DNA from: Roseobacter denitrificans OCh 114
GTDB taxonomy: Bacteria > Pseudomonadota > Alphaproteobacteria > Rhodobacterales > Rhodobacteraceae
DNA length: 64,000 nt
Assembly (NCBI RefSeq): GCF_000014045.1
Contig: NC_008209.1
Coordinates: 1,635,001-1,699,000, forward strand
Direction of reading: 5' to 3'
Shown in pieces: positions 7,702-15,681 of this stretch. The position numbers and the translations under genes were made by a program. How positions within the stretch are numbered: position 1 is the first letter of the stretch; every line of letters begins with the position of its first letter. Below the pieces are notes generated by a model. That model did no database searches. It was not told the origin of the DNA and saw nothing but the letters and a program-made list of their open reading frames with translations.

Positions 7702-9561
7702 ATGATACCTGCTCAGATATTCAATCAAATCAATGACAAGTGCACCGAAGGGCTCGCACTTGCTTTGGCGTCGAGCGAGGACGGCGCCGTGATGGAAATC
7801 CAGTGGAGTAATAAAGCCTTTACAAGGATTACCGGATACACCGCCGCCGAGGCTTTGGGTGAACGCGGCACCATATTGATCGGTCCGGATATGGGGCAGG
7901 GCGTTCACCTCTATATCATCGAAAAGCTGATGAAGTGGGAGAACTTTTCAACCAAATCGCGCAACAACCGAAAGAATGGCGAGGTTTACTGGCAGCGCAT
8001 GAGTTGGGTACACCTCTCCGAGGCCGAGACGGGCAATCACTGGTGGCTATGCTCGATCATAGAACTTGAGGAAGAGCACGCGGCACCCGCCTCGCAGGTG
8101 TTGCAAGACCCGGCGGTGGCAGATCAGGCAGCCTTTGCAAAGGCGCTTGAACAGGTTGAACGTCTGGAAAAGGAAAACACACGTTTGCACCAACTTGCAA
8201 AATCGGTTGCCAAAGATGCGAATGAGGATGCGTTGACCGGCCTGTCAAACCGCCGCCATTTCGAGGTTGAGCTCAAGACATGGATTGAGAACCTGAAAAA
8301 GCACGGCACGGAATTCGCTGTCATCTACATCGACCTTGACCGTTTCAAGTTCGTGAATGACACGCTGGGTCATGATGCCGGTGACCGGCTGCTGGTTTCC
8401 GTGGCCGATATGCTGCGCGATCTGACTGGTGACTGTGACCTCGTTGCGCGTCTTGGCGGGGACGAGTTTGTGATACTGAGGCCACTCGCGCAGAGCGCTC
8501 TGAATATCAGCAGTCTGGCCGATGACATCGTCGGGACGATGCAGGCGCCTTTTGCATGCGACGGTAAGTCGACGGCCTGCAGCGCGAGTGTTGGTGTGGC
8601 GATTGCGAATAAACACATGGAACACCCCGAACAGGTGGTCGCGGATGCTGATGAAGCGCTTTATCATGCGAAATCGCAGGGCAAGGGCCGTTGGTCATTT
8701 TTCACCGAGGAAATGCACGCCAAATCCATCGCCACCAAAAAGCTCGCATCAGACTTGTTGCTCGCCTGCGAAAGAAGTGAGTTCATCCCATATTTCCAGC
8801 CATTGATTGATGCGCAGAGCGGTAAAATTGTCTCCGCTGAAATGCTGGTGCGATGGGCACATCCAACGCAGGGCATTCTTGCACCCGCCGCCTTTCTTGA
8901 TACCGCCGCAAATATGGGAATCCTCAAGCGGATTGATGAAATTGTCTTTGCCAGCGTGCATGGTGCATTGTCCCGCTTTGACGATGCAGGTGTGGATCTG
9001 CCGCGCGTTGCTGTGAATGTCTCTGCCGCGCGCTTGGCGGATCCCACATTCATCCATGACATCAAAAGCTCTGGTATCAACCCTCAGAGACTGACGATTG
9101 AAATCCTTGAGTCGGTTTATCTGGACCGGATGGGGGATGTGGTGCGGTGGACCATTGATGAGTTGGACGAGTTGGGCGTGACGATTGCCCTTGACGATTT
9201 TGGCACCGGACATGCCTCTGTGTCTGGCCTGTTGAAAATCCGACCGGCGATTTTGAAGGTTGACCGTCATTTTATTCAGCCGATTGTCGAGCAGGCAAAC
9301 ACAAGGCCGCTGGTCGCATCAATTGTGGGCATTGGAAAAAGCCTTGGAATGCGGGTGGTGGCTGAAGGCGTCGAAACCGAAGAACATGCGCGCCTCGTCA
9401 CGGAGATGGGCTGCGATTATCTGCAGGGTTTCTATTTTGGCAAACCGATGAGCGAGAGCGATCTGCGCAACAGGCTCATTGAATCGGGCGGGCAATTCTG
9501 GTCCCCGCAACCGGTTGACGAAAACCGCAAGGTGCTGCGTAATATCGCCAGCGCAGGTTAA
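7702..9561 (+). CDS. PAS-GGDEF-EAL cyclic-di-GMP signalling protein
   Basis: From the ATG at 7702 this is a 619-aa cytoplasmic protein. A PAS domain spans ~residues 15-120 (SNKAFTRITGYTAAEALG), then a short coiled coil (~130-175). The diguanylate cyclase domain starts at DALTGLSNRRHF (177) and has an intact GGDEF at 252-256. The phosphodiesterase domain carries EML (380-382) in place of EAL but keeps the Glu, NVS, DDFGTG, KVD and EGVE motifs, so it should be active. The RxxD inhibition site before GGDEF is missing: Gly sits where Arg should be (residue 243). The frame is open back to 7528, but no PAS sequence lies there. An AGGAGG sits 22 bases before the ATG, which is rather far. The sensory ligand is unknown. 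Confidence 0.88.
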   Translation: MIPAQIFNQINDKCTEGLALALASSEDGAVMEIQWSNKAFTRITGYTAAEALGERGTILIGPDMGQGVHLYIIEKLMKWENFSTKSRNNRKNGEVYWQRMSWVHLSEAETGNHWWLCSIIELEEEHAAPASQVLQDPAVADQAAFAKALEQVERLEKENTRLHQLAKSVAKDANEDALTGLSNRRHFEVELKTWIENLKKHGTEFAVIYIDLDRFKFVNDTLGHDAGDRLLVSVADMLRDLTGDCDLVARLGGDEFVILRPLAQSALNISSLADDIVGTMQAPFACDGKSTACSASVGVAIANKHMEHPEQVVADADEALYHAKSQGKGRWSFFTEEMHAKSIATKKLASDLLLACERSEFIPYFQPLIDAQSGKIVSAEMLVRWAHPTQGILAPAAFLDTAANMGILKRIDEIVFASVHGALSRFDDAGVDLPRVAVNVSAARLADPTFIHDIKSSGINPQRLTIEILESVYLDRMGDVVRWTIDELDELGVTIALDDFGTGHASVSGLLKIRPAILKVDRHFIQPIVEQANTRPLVASIVGIGKSLGMRVVAEGVETEEHARLVTEMGCDYLQGFYFGKPMSESDLRNRLIESGGQFWSPQPVDENRKVLRNIASAG

Positions 9562-9912
9562 CCGTTGTTCGTTGCACACCAGTGTTGGCTTTGAAACCAT
9601 GACGCCCAAGCGGGATGATCTCGGGCTCCGTCGGCGGGGAATCTTGGACAAAAGTGGCAAGACTGAGGCGTTCACCTAAAATTCAGGTGATTTTACGACG
9701 CCTTTCACGCCTGCCTAACTTACTGCTTTTAAAGCCTTTACTGTGGTTTTGCGAAACCAGACAGGGAGTTTCACCCTGCTAGCTGATCTCATTTCGTGCG
9801 AGGTATTGCGCAAATGCGGCGGATCGAAGGCAAAGCGGCTGATGTGGTCACATTCTCGACAGACCAATCCTTCATGACGGTGGCTCATCCTTGATCTGCC
9901 AAAGGAGTCGTG
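9562..9912. other. 351-bp gap between the c-di-GMP gene and a small hypothetical gene
   Basis: No convincing gene is seen in either direction. The gap contains a nested hairpin at 9666-9703 (listed separately) and a short GGTTTTGCGAAACC hairpin further on. Because the next gene has its own ribosome binding site, a promoter probably lies in the second half of this gap, but I cannot point to clear -35 and -10 boxes. Confidence 0.4.
9666..9703 (+). terminator. Nested stem-loop after the PAS-GGDEF-EAL gene
   Basis: An outer stem AGGCGT/ACGCCT (9666-9671 with 9698-9703) encloses an inner perfect stem TCACCT/AGGTGA (9672-9677 with 9685-9690). It lies about 100 bases after the stop. The T run after it is short (CTTT), so it is a weak terminator candidate. 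Confidence 0.35.
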
Positions 9913-10179
9913 ATGAGCCTCGCTGAGCTGTTTGACCCATCGGTTCTTGTAACCAGTCCCCCGCCGGGAACGGTGAATGTGCAGACCGGAACGGCCATCG
10001 AAGGTCCGGGTGGACGATGGGTTCCCTGTGCCTCTGCCGTGCCGGATGGAACCTATGTGCCTTGCGTTTACGAAGTGGGACCGGGCCGCAGGCAGGTCTG
10101 CAATACCAGCCAACCAACCCCTTTTGTTGACGAAGCGCTTTCCCGCGCCATCACGCTGGCAACGACCGCCGCCGCCTGA
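9913..10179 (+). CDS. Small hypothetical protein (88 aa)
   Basis: The ATG at 9913 follows AAAGGAG at good spacing, and the frame runs 88 codons. The protein has no membrane segment or signal peptide. It is rich in Pro, Gly and Val and has three Cys (WVPCASAV, YVPCVYE, QVCNTS). The repeated phrase VPC may mark a small metal-binding or disulfide protein, but I know no family. The stop lies just before the structured repeat at 10187. It could be a chance frame, although the ribosome binding site argues for a gene. Confidence 0.5.
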   Translation: MSLAELFDPSVLVTSPPPGTVNVQTGTAIEGPGGRWVPCASAVPDGTYVPCVYEVGPGRRQVCNTSQPTPFVDEALSRAITLATTAAA

Positions 10180-10186
10180 ACCACAT

Positions 10187-10224
10187 AACGCTGCCTGAAA
10201 TCAAGGATTTCAGCGCTTTACGTG
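10187..10224. repeat. Dispersed hairpin repeat, copy A
   Basis: This 38-base core is identical at 34 of 38 positions to copy B at 57197-57234 and clearly related to copy C near 62926-62970. Its centre is the hairpin TGAAATC-aag-GATTTCA. It lies in the gap between two convergent genes, as do the other two copies. Confidence 0.75.
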
Positions 10225-10413
10225 TCAAGGGCAGCGGCGCTTTCCCGCACCGGGCGCGGGCGGGCCAAACCCCGATCCCGCACCCTGAGATATCTGTGTC
10301 ATCCGGTCCGAGCCGGATCACATTTCTGCGGCTGTCAGGTATAAATCCAGCACAATCGTTGCGAAAAGCGCGGCTGGTTTGAATGCGGCGCGACATGGCA
10401 ACGCCGCCGCTCA

Positions 10414-11592
10414 TCAGGTATCGCGTGTTTGCGGCGTTTTGATCCCCAGCACGGAACCGGCGATCTGCGTGCGCAGCACTTGCGCCGTGCCACCGCCAAT
10501 GGTGAACATCCGAACGTCGCGGTACATGCGTTCGAGCGGTTCGCGGTCTCCATATCCGCGCGCGCCGAACATTTGCAGGGAATCGCTGACGGTCTTTATC
10601 GCCATTTCCGATGCAAACAGCTTGGCGCGTGCGGCCATGGTCATGTCAGGGAACTGGCTGCCACCGGGTCCGCGCGATTGCGCGGCCGCGTGCAACAAAA
10701 GGCGCGCGGCACAAAGCTGGGTGTCCATGTCGGCGATCATCCATTGCAACCCCTGAAACTCTGCCAAGGGACGGCCGAATTGCCTGCGTTCGAGCAGGTA
10801 TTTTTTCGCATGTTCCAATGCACCTGCCGCCACGCCCATCGCAATCATACCCGCGCCCACCCGTTGAGAATTGTAGGCATTCATCAAGTCGGCAAAACCG
10901 CGTTTGAAACCTGATGGCGGGATCAGCGCCATGTCTGCACCCACCATGAGGTTTTCAAACCTGAGTTCAGCCTCGGGCATCCCGCACAGCCCCATGGTTT
11001 TCTCGCGGCCAAGGACATAAAAACCGGGCGGTTCAATGCCCGCGCCCGGGTCCACATGAACGATAAATCCACCGATCCCGAGGTCTGATCCATCACCGTC
11101 CAGAACCCGCGCGAATATCAGGTAGAGCTTTGAAACCCCGCCCCCTGTGATCCAGTGTTTCGTGCCATTGATCACATAGGTATCGCCCTGCTTTCGGGCG
11201 GTTGTGCGCATTTCGGTCGCAGCACTACCCGCATCGGGCTCGGTGATGCAGATCGCCGGTTTGTCTCCGGCCAGAACCAGCGGCGCACAGAGTTGCTTCT
11301 GCGTATCCGTGCCATAGGCCATGACGGCGCTGATGCCGCCCATATTGGCCTCGACCACGACCCGCGCTGTGAGCGTGCAGGCCTTGGCCACCTCTTCGAC
11401 AACCTTGACAACATCCAGATAGCTGGCCCCAAGGCCGCCAAGCTCCTTGGGAATGGTCATGCCCATGATCCGCGCATCAACCAGATCCGTGATATTGTCC
11501 CAGCAGTAGGCGCGTTCTCTGTCCCATTTCGCCGCACGGGCCGCGAACACAGGCGCAAGCGCGCGCGCCCTGGCAACTGTATCACGTGTCAT
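10414..11592 (-). CDS. Acyl-CoA dehydrogenase superfamily protein, candidate 3-sulfinopropanoyl-CoA desulfinase
   Basis: The 392-aa protein has the full acyl-CoA dehydrogenase fold: an N-terminal helical part, the FAD/substrate beta domain (CITEPDAGSAATEM, HWITGGGVSK), and a C-terminal helical domain (RRQFGRPLAEFQGLQWM, then GGGTAQVLRTQ). The catalytic Glu is absent from both usual places: GGGT replaces the EGT motif near the C-terminus, and Gln243 (in YNSQRVGAG) sits where isovaleryl-type enzymes carry Glu. From memory, the Advenella desulfinase Acd has the same Gln and an Arg corresponding to R77 here, and it shares many nearby phrases. That enzyme removes sulfite from 3-sulfinopropanoyl-CoA without net oxidation. 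General ACD function is the fallback. The gene stands alone. Confidence 0.8.
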   Translation of the reverse strand: MTRDTVARARALAPVFAARAAKWDRERAYCWDNITDLVDARIMGMTIPKELGGLGASYLDVVKVVEEVAKACTLTARVVVEANMGGISAVMAYGTDTQKQLCAPLVLAGDKPAICITEPDAGSAATEMRTTARKQGDTYVINGTKHWITGGGVSKLYLIFARVLDGDGSDLGIGGFIVHVDPGAGIEPPGFYVLGREKTMGLCGMPEAELRFENLMVGADMALIPPSGFKRGFADLMNAYNSQRVGAGMIAMGVAAGALEHAKKYLLERRQFGRPLAEFQGLQWMIADMDTQLCAARLLLHAAAQSRGPGGSQFPDMTMAARAKLFASEMAIKTVSDSLQMFGARGYGDREPLERMYRDVRMFTIGGGTAQVLRTQIAGSVLGIKTPQTRDT

Positions 11593-11730
11593 AAGTGCCT
11601 CTTGATTTGATTTGAACCAGCATGAACGCCGCCGACTTCTGCGCAGTCACATACAGATAACCCGATACCCAAGGATATCGACCCGGCGCAGTTGCATGCA
11701 CCATTCACGCCAAGACATAACAGGGCGTCA

Positions 11731-12045
11731 TTATCCCCCGCTGATCTGGACCTTGCCAAGGATTTTAGCGCCGCTTTCCGTCGTCAGCGTTTGCGCGCTG
11801 ACATCCGCTTCGACTTGCGCGGTTGAGGCAAATGTCAGGTCATCGCATTTCAGGTTGCCTTTGTGTTTGCCCTGAACGGCGATCTTCCTCGCGGCAAGCG
11901 CCCCGTCTACGGAACCTGTGCCATGGATCAGAACCGCTTCTGCCGTGACGTCCCCGACGACCTTGCCTTTTATGTCCACGTTCCCGCCTTTCGACGAAAC
12001 ATTGCCTTTGATTGTAAGGTCTTCTTCTATTGTTGAAACCGCCAC
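11731..12045 (-). CDS. Bactofilin-family polymer-forming cytoskeletal protein
   Basis: This 104-aa protein consists almost entirely of the repeated beta-strand pattern of the bactofilin (DUF583) domain: LTIKGNVSSKGGNVDIKGKVVGDV and following turns with Gly and Val/Ile alternating, which fold into a right-handed beta-helix that self-polymerises. Bactofilins act at the membrane or cell wall in shape or positioning. The start has AGGAG at correct spacing. There are hardly any flanking tails, so this is a minimal bactofilin. It sits alone between the TRAP operon and the ACD gene on the same strand, with no peptidase (LmdC type) next to it. Confidence 0.87.
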   Translation of the reverse strand: MAVSTIEEDLTIKGNVSSKGGNVDIKGKVVGDVTAEAVLIHGTGSVDGALAARKIAVQGKHKGNLKCDDLTFASTAQVEADVSAQTLTTESGAKILGKVQISGG

Positions 12046-12103
12046 ATCTTGCTCCTCAATTTGTGTTGAGCGTGATCGTAGAGTGGCGTGGGTGATTTGA
12101 ACA

Positions 12104-12144
12104 CCCGTTTAGGCGGTCCGGGGCGCGGGGAAGGGGTAAACGGG
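12104..12144 (-). terminator. Possible stem-loop after the TRAP operon
   Basis: CCCGTTTA (12104-12111) and TAAACGGG (12137-12144) are exact reverse complements around a GC-rich 25-base loop, 10 bases after the stop of the large TRAP permease. No clear T run follows, so this may be a terminator or an mRNA-stabilising structure. Confidence 0.4.
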
Positions 12145-12153
12145 CCCGGATTG

Positions 12154-13704
12154 CTAAAACAGGGCGTCGGGCAGCCACGTGGCGAGGGATGGCATGCTCC
12201 AGACAAGGAAAATGCCGACTGCCTGCAGGGCAATGAAAGGCACCACCCCGCGATAGATCTGGCTTGTTGCAATCTCGTCCGGGGCTGCCGCGCGCAGATA
12301 AAACAGGGAAAACCCGAAGGGCGGCGTCAGAAAGCTGGTTTGCAGGTTGATGGCCAGAAGGATGCCTAGCCATATCGGGTCATGGCCCATCACGATCAGG
12401 GACGGGACCACCAAAGGCAGTACGATGACGGAGATTTCGACAAAATCGAGGAAAAAGCCCAGAACGAATACAAAGAGCATCACGAACAGCAATGTACCGC
12501 TGGGGCCGCCGGGCAGGCTGGCGAGGACGTGTTCGACGCGTTCCTCTCCGCCCAGGCCAATGAAGACCAGCGAAAAGAAACCCGCCGCAAGGATGGTTGC
12601 AAAGATCATCGCTGTCATGGTGAGGGTCGAATTCAACGCATCATGGATGATCCTTTTGCGAAATGCGGCCCGCAGCGCCAATCCAACCGCGCCAAGCCCC
12701 GTCAGCGCAAGCAGCCCGTAGACGCCCCCGGCCATCCATTCCAGCATGCCATTGTCGTTGCGCTGCAGGCGAATTGGAAAGGACCCCGCGAGAATGGCCA
12801 GCACAATCAAGGCCGCAACGCCCAGAAGGATCAGCCGCGTGTGACTGCCGGTTTTACGCCCGGCCATCAAAAGCGCTCCGATCGCGCCGACGGAGGCCGC
12901 TTCTGTCGGGGTGGCAATGCCGCCAAGGATGGCGCCCAGCACCGCAAAGATCAGCAGGACAGGCGGCAGGATCGCCGCCAGAACCTCACGGCTGTCCGGG
13001 CGGCCCAGACCGAGTTCCGCCGGGGGCATATCGGTCGGTCTGAGCGCGCCGCGTATGAGGATATAGAGCAGGTAGAGCGTCACCAAAAGCAGGCCCGGTA
13101 TGAGGGCTGCGGCAAAAAACTGCCCCACCGAAAGCGCCTCGACCGAGAACTTGCCCTGTTCGTATTGGGCTTGCTGGAAGGCGTTTGACATCACATCAGC
13201 GAGGATGATGAGCAGGGTTGAGGGGGGGATGATCTGCCCCAGAGTGCCCGCCGTGCAGACAATGCCCGAGGCGACCGCCGGGTTGTAACCTGCACGCAGC
13301 ATCGTGGGCAGCGCGATCAAGCCCATCGCGATGACCGTCGCGCCCACAATGCCCGTCGAGGCCGCCAGCAGCGCCCCGACCAGAACCACGGAAATACCCA
13401 AGCCACCCCGCAACTGACCAAAGCAGCGCGCCATGGTGTCGAGCAGCTCTTCGGCGATCTTGCTTTTTTCAAGTATCGCGCCCATCAGTACGAAAACCGG
13501 GATGGCGATCAGCACCTGATTGCTGATCAGGCCAAAGGCGCGTTGCCCCAAAGCCCCCAGAAGGGAGACATTCATGATCCCCATCATCCAACCGAGATAG
13601 GCAAAGATCACCGCCACGCCCGCGATGCTGAAAGAGACGGGAAAGCCTGAAAGGATCGCGACCATGAGGGCTGCAAACATGATCAGGTCCAGGTATTCGG
13701 TCAC
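12154..13704 (-). CDS. TRAP transporter large permease (DctM type)
   Basis: The 516-aa integral membrane protein forms the translocation channel of a tripartite Na+-dependent importer. The start is GTG at 13704, overlapping the stop of the small permease as GTGA; a longer frame upstream is not needed. Many hydrophobic helices are visible, along with DctM hallmarks such as GGLGISVVLVGALLAASTG, TAGTLGQIIPPS and TPTEAASVGAIGALL. The extra ~60-residue central hydrophobic block puts it in the larger (about 500-aa) TRAP subgroup often annotated mannitol/chloroaromatic or 2-oxo-acid type. It forms an operon with the small permease and binding protein upstream. Confidence 0.93.
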   Translation of the reverse strand: MTEYLDLIMFAALMVAILSGFPVSFSIAGVAVIFAYLGWMMGIMNVSLLGALGQRAFGLISNQVLIAIPVFVLMGAILEKSKIAEELLDTMARCFGQLRGGLGISVVLVGALLAASTGIVGATVIAMGLIALPTMLRAGYNPAVASGIVCTAGTLGQIIPPSTLLIILADVMSNAFQQAQYEQGKFSVEALSVGQFFAAALIPGLLLVTLYLLYILIRGALRPTDMPPAELGLGRPDSREVLAAILPPVLLIFAVLGAILGGIATPTEAASVGAIGALLMAGRKTGSHTRLILLGVAALIVLAILAGSFPIRLQRNDNGMLEWMAGGVYGLLALTGLGAVGLALRAAFRKRIIHDALNSTLTMTAMIFATILAAGFFSLVFIGLGGEERVEHVLASLPGGPSGTLLFVMLFVFVLGFFLDFVEISVIVLPLVVPSLIVMGHDPIWLGILLAINLQTSFLTPPFGFSLFYLRAAAPDEIATSQIYRGVVPFIALQAVGIFLVWSMPSLATWLPDALF

Positions 13705-14198
13705 GATTTTGCACCTTGCACAAGCAGACGGATCAAAAGGGACAGCGATTGCAGGATGATGAGACAGCAAAACGCCGGGATCAGCGATTTGAGCAGAAAG
13801 ACGGCCTCGATCCCGCCGACGGACATCGGACCCTCAAGGATTTTCCAGGAATTGCGCACCGAAGGCCACGACCAATAGAGCAGCACCGTCATGGAGGGCA
13901 GCAGCAAAAACACATGTCCAAAGATATCGACCCTGCGGCGGCTACGTTCGGTGAGCTTGGCGTAGAAGACATCGACACGGACGTGTTTGTCGACCAGCAG
14001 CGTATACCCCGCTCCCAGCATGAAAAGGGTCGCATGCATGTAGAGCACGCTTTCCTGCGCTGCGATGGAATTGTAGCCAAACACATAGCGGCCAATGACA
14101 ATGCAAAACTGTACCAGCACCATCGCCAGAGCCAGCCAGCGCACCGCATAAGCGACCTTTTGGTTCAGCCGATCAACCGCGTCTGCAAATGCCAGCAC
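13701..14198 (-). CDS. TRAP transporter small permease (DctQ type)
   Basis: The 165-aa membrane protein has four hydrophobic segments, the standard DctQ layout, and the conserved sequences VRVDVFYAKL and SWKILEGPMS. It links the binding protein to the large permease. It ends with a 4-base overlap onto the large permease gene and starts 62 bases after the binding-protein gene. That spacer holds a GC-rich imperfect hairpin (about 14225-14252), possibly limiting permease expression relative to the binding protein. Confidence 0.92.
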   Translation of the reverse strand: MLAFADAVDRLNQKVAYAVRWLALAMVLVQFCIVIGRYVFGYNSIAAQESVLYMHATLFMLGAGYTLLVDKHVRVDVFYAKLTERSRRRVDIFGHVFLLLPSMTVLLYWSWPSVRNSWKILEGPMSVGGIEAVFLLKSLIPAFCCLIILQSLSLLIRLLVQGAKS

Positions 14199-14260
14199 GC
14201 TACTTCCCCCTCGTTACCGCAGGATGGGCGCGCAGCACAGGGCCGCGCGCCAGCGGTGTT

Positions 14261-15346
14261 TCAGTAGCCGAAAACTCCGGCGCGGGCATTCATCTGCCCG
14301 TTGTCCGCATAGGTCATGTAACCGCCAACCAGATCGCGATAGGCGATAAAGCTCTCGGTAATACGGCGCACCAGTTCATCGTCATCCGCGCGGTATTCTT
14401 CCATGATTTCACCGGCGGCGCTGCCCATGGCAGCGATCACGTCATCGGGCAGTTTGCGGACGGTGACGCCATGCTCTGACACCAGCGTTTTGAGCGACTG
14501 GGCGTGTTTGGTCGTGTATTCGGTCCACACCGGGTTATAGAGCCCGGTACAAGCCTGCGTGACGACCTCTTTGAGGTCATCGGACAAGGCTGCGAAAGCG
14601 TCGGCGTTGACACCGCATTCCTCTGCGGAGGAGGGTTCTCCAACGCCCGGCCAGTAGTAGTTCTTGGCGACCTGATAATAGCCCAATGCAGAATCCGTCC
14701 ACGGCCCGATAAACTCGCCCGCATCCAGCGCGCCGGTCTGCAGCGCCTGGAACATCGCCGGGCCGCTCATGGCTTCGGCGGCCATGCCCAGTTTCGCCGC
14801 CATTTGCGACGCAATCCCGGTGGTTCGGAATTTCAAGCCCTTGAGGTCTTCGACGGAGTTGATCTCATTCTTGAACCAGCCCGCCCATTGTGGGCCGGAG
14901 TTGCCGCACAGGAATGGTTTGATTCCGAAACGGCCATACATCTCATCATAAAGCGCCTGCCCCCCGCCATGCTGCATCCAGCCGAATTGTTCATCTGCGC
15001 GCAGGCCAAAGGGTTGCGAGCCAAACAACAGGATGCCCTTTGATTTCGACCCCCAATAGGCGGGCACGGCGTGATAGAGTTCCGCGGTGCCCTCGGAGAC
15101 AGCATCAAACACGCCGCGACCTGGCACCAATTCACCCGCCGCGAAGAGTTTTACTTCAATCCGGCCACCTGACAGCGTGGTAATCCGATCCGCAAGCATT
15201 TGCGCAGCCACACCAGGGCCGGGCAGGTTCTTGGGCCATGCGGTGACCATCTTCCACTGCATCACATCCTGCGCGATGGCGGGCGCGGCGAGGGTTGATG
15301 CTGCAACTCCAACGGTTCCTGCCCTCAAAAAATCTCGTCTGTCCAT
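14261..15346 (-). CDS. TRAP transporter substrate-binding protein (DctP family), Tat-exported
   Basis: The 361-aa periplasmic receptor begins MDRRDFLRAGTVG, a twin-arginine signal, followed by an AxA cleavage region (APAIAQD). The ATG at 15346 follows GGAGAGAG, and the frame upstream is untranslated. Typical DctP phrases are QWKMVTAWPKNLPGPG, FRTTGIASQMAAKLG and GEFIGPWTDSALG. This subgroup binds 2-oxo or aromatic carboxylates as dimers in characterised cases, but the ligand here cannot be fixed. It is the first gene of a three-gene operon and faces a GntR-family regulator across a 335-base gap. Confidence 0.93.
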   Translation of the reverse strand: MDRRDFLRAGTVGVAASTLAAPAIAQDVMQWKMVTAWPKNLPGPGVAAQMLADRITTLSGGRIEVKLFAAGELVPGRGVFDAVSEGTAELYHAVPAYWGSKSKGILLFGSQPFGLRADEQFGWMQHGGGQALYDEMYGRFGIKPFLCGNSGPQWAGWFKNEINSVEDLKGLKFRTTGIASQMAAKLGMAAEAMSGPAMFQALQTGALDAGEFIGPWTDSALGYYQVAKNYYWPGVGEPSSAEECGVNADAFAALSDDLKEVVTQACTGLYNPVWTEYTTKHAQSLKTLVSEHGVTVRKLPDDVIAAMGSAAGEIMEEYRADDDELVRRITESFIAYRDLVGGYMTYADNGQMNARAGVFGY

Positions 15347-15681
15347 TTCTCTCTCCTTGTTGGGTTGAATGCGTTTTCTTAACCGGCTGTTTGTGACGCG
15401 CTGTTCCGGTGCGGGACGCGCAACCATTGCGCCAACACACCATCAATCAGGCGCGCAGTTTCAGCGGCCGCAGTGTGTGACGGGATGCAGGTGTTTGGCA
15501 TTTATGGTCCTTGTTTTATCCCCGACTTGAAGTTAATATGTAGCTACATAAAAATGTCAACGTCGTTTCAGCACGGGAGGCCGCGCATGCCACTCATTTG
15601 CGCGAAACATCCGCAGAGTCTTGCAAGCAGCCTGTTTGACCGGGCAGCCCCGCTCCGGCGGTGGCGGCGGGAGGCAGCCGT
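15347..15681. promoter_or_regulatory. Divergent regulatory region between the TRAP operon and the GntR gene
   Basis: No gene is seen here. The region contains the perfect palindrome at 15537-15550 (separate entry) and borders the dyad GTTTGAC-tg-GTCAAAC at 15680-15695, which covers the proposed start of the regulator. Both are plausible GntR-family operator forms, so the regulator probably controls the transporter and itself from here. Confidence 0.5.
15537..15550. promoter_or_regulatory. 14-bp perfect palindrome TATGTAGCTACATA, candidate GntR operator
   Basis: The palindrome sits about mid-way between the divergent TRAP binding-protein gene and the GntR/UTRA regulator gene. GntR proteins bind as dimers to short dyads with GT...AC half-sites, and TGTAGCTACA fits that form. 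Regulation of the TRAP operon by this site is inferred from position. Confidence 0.5.

Noticed and set aside
10151..10414. An 87-codon minus-strand frame after the ACD gene
   Set aside because: It runs through the structured repeat and has no ribosome binding site or motif.
12382..13188. A 268-codon frame on the plus strand inside the TRAP large permease gene
   Set aside because: It is antisense to a clear membrane protein gene, very rich in Gln, Arg and His, and has no ribosome binding site.
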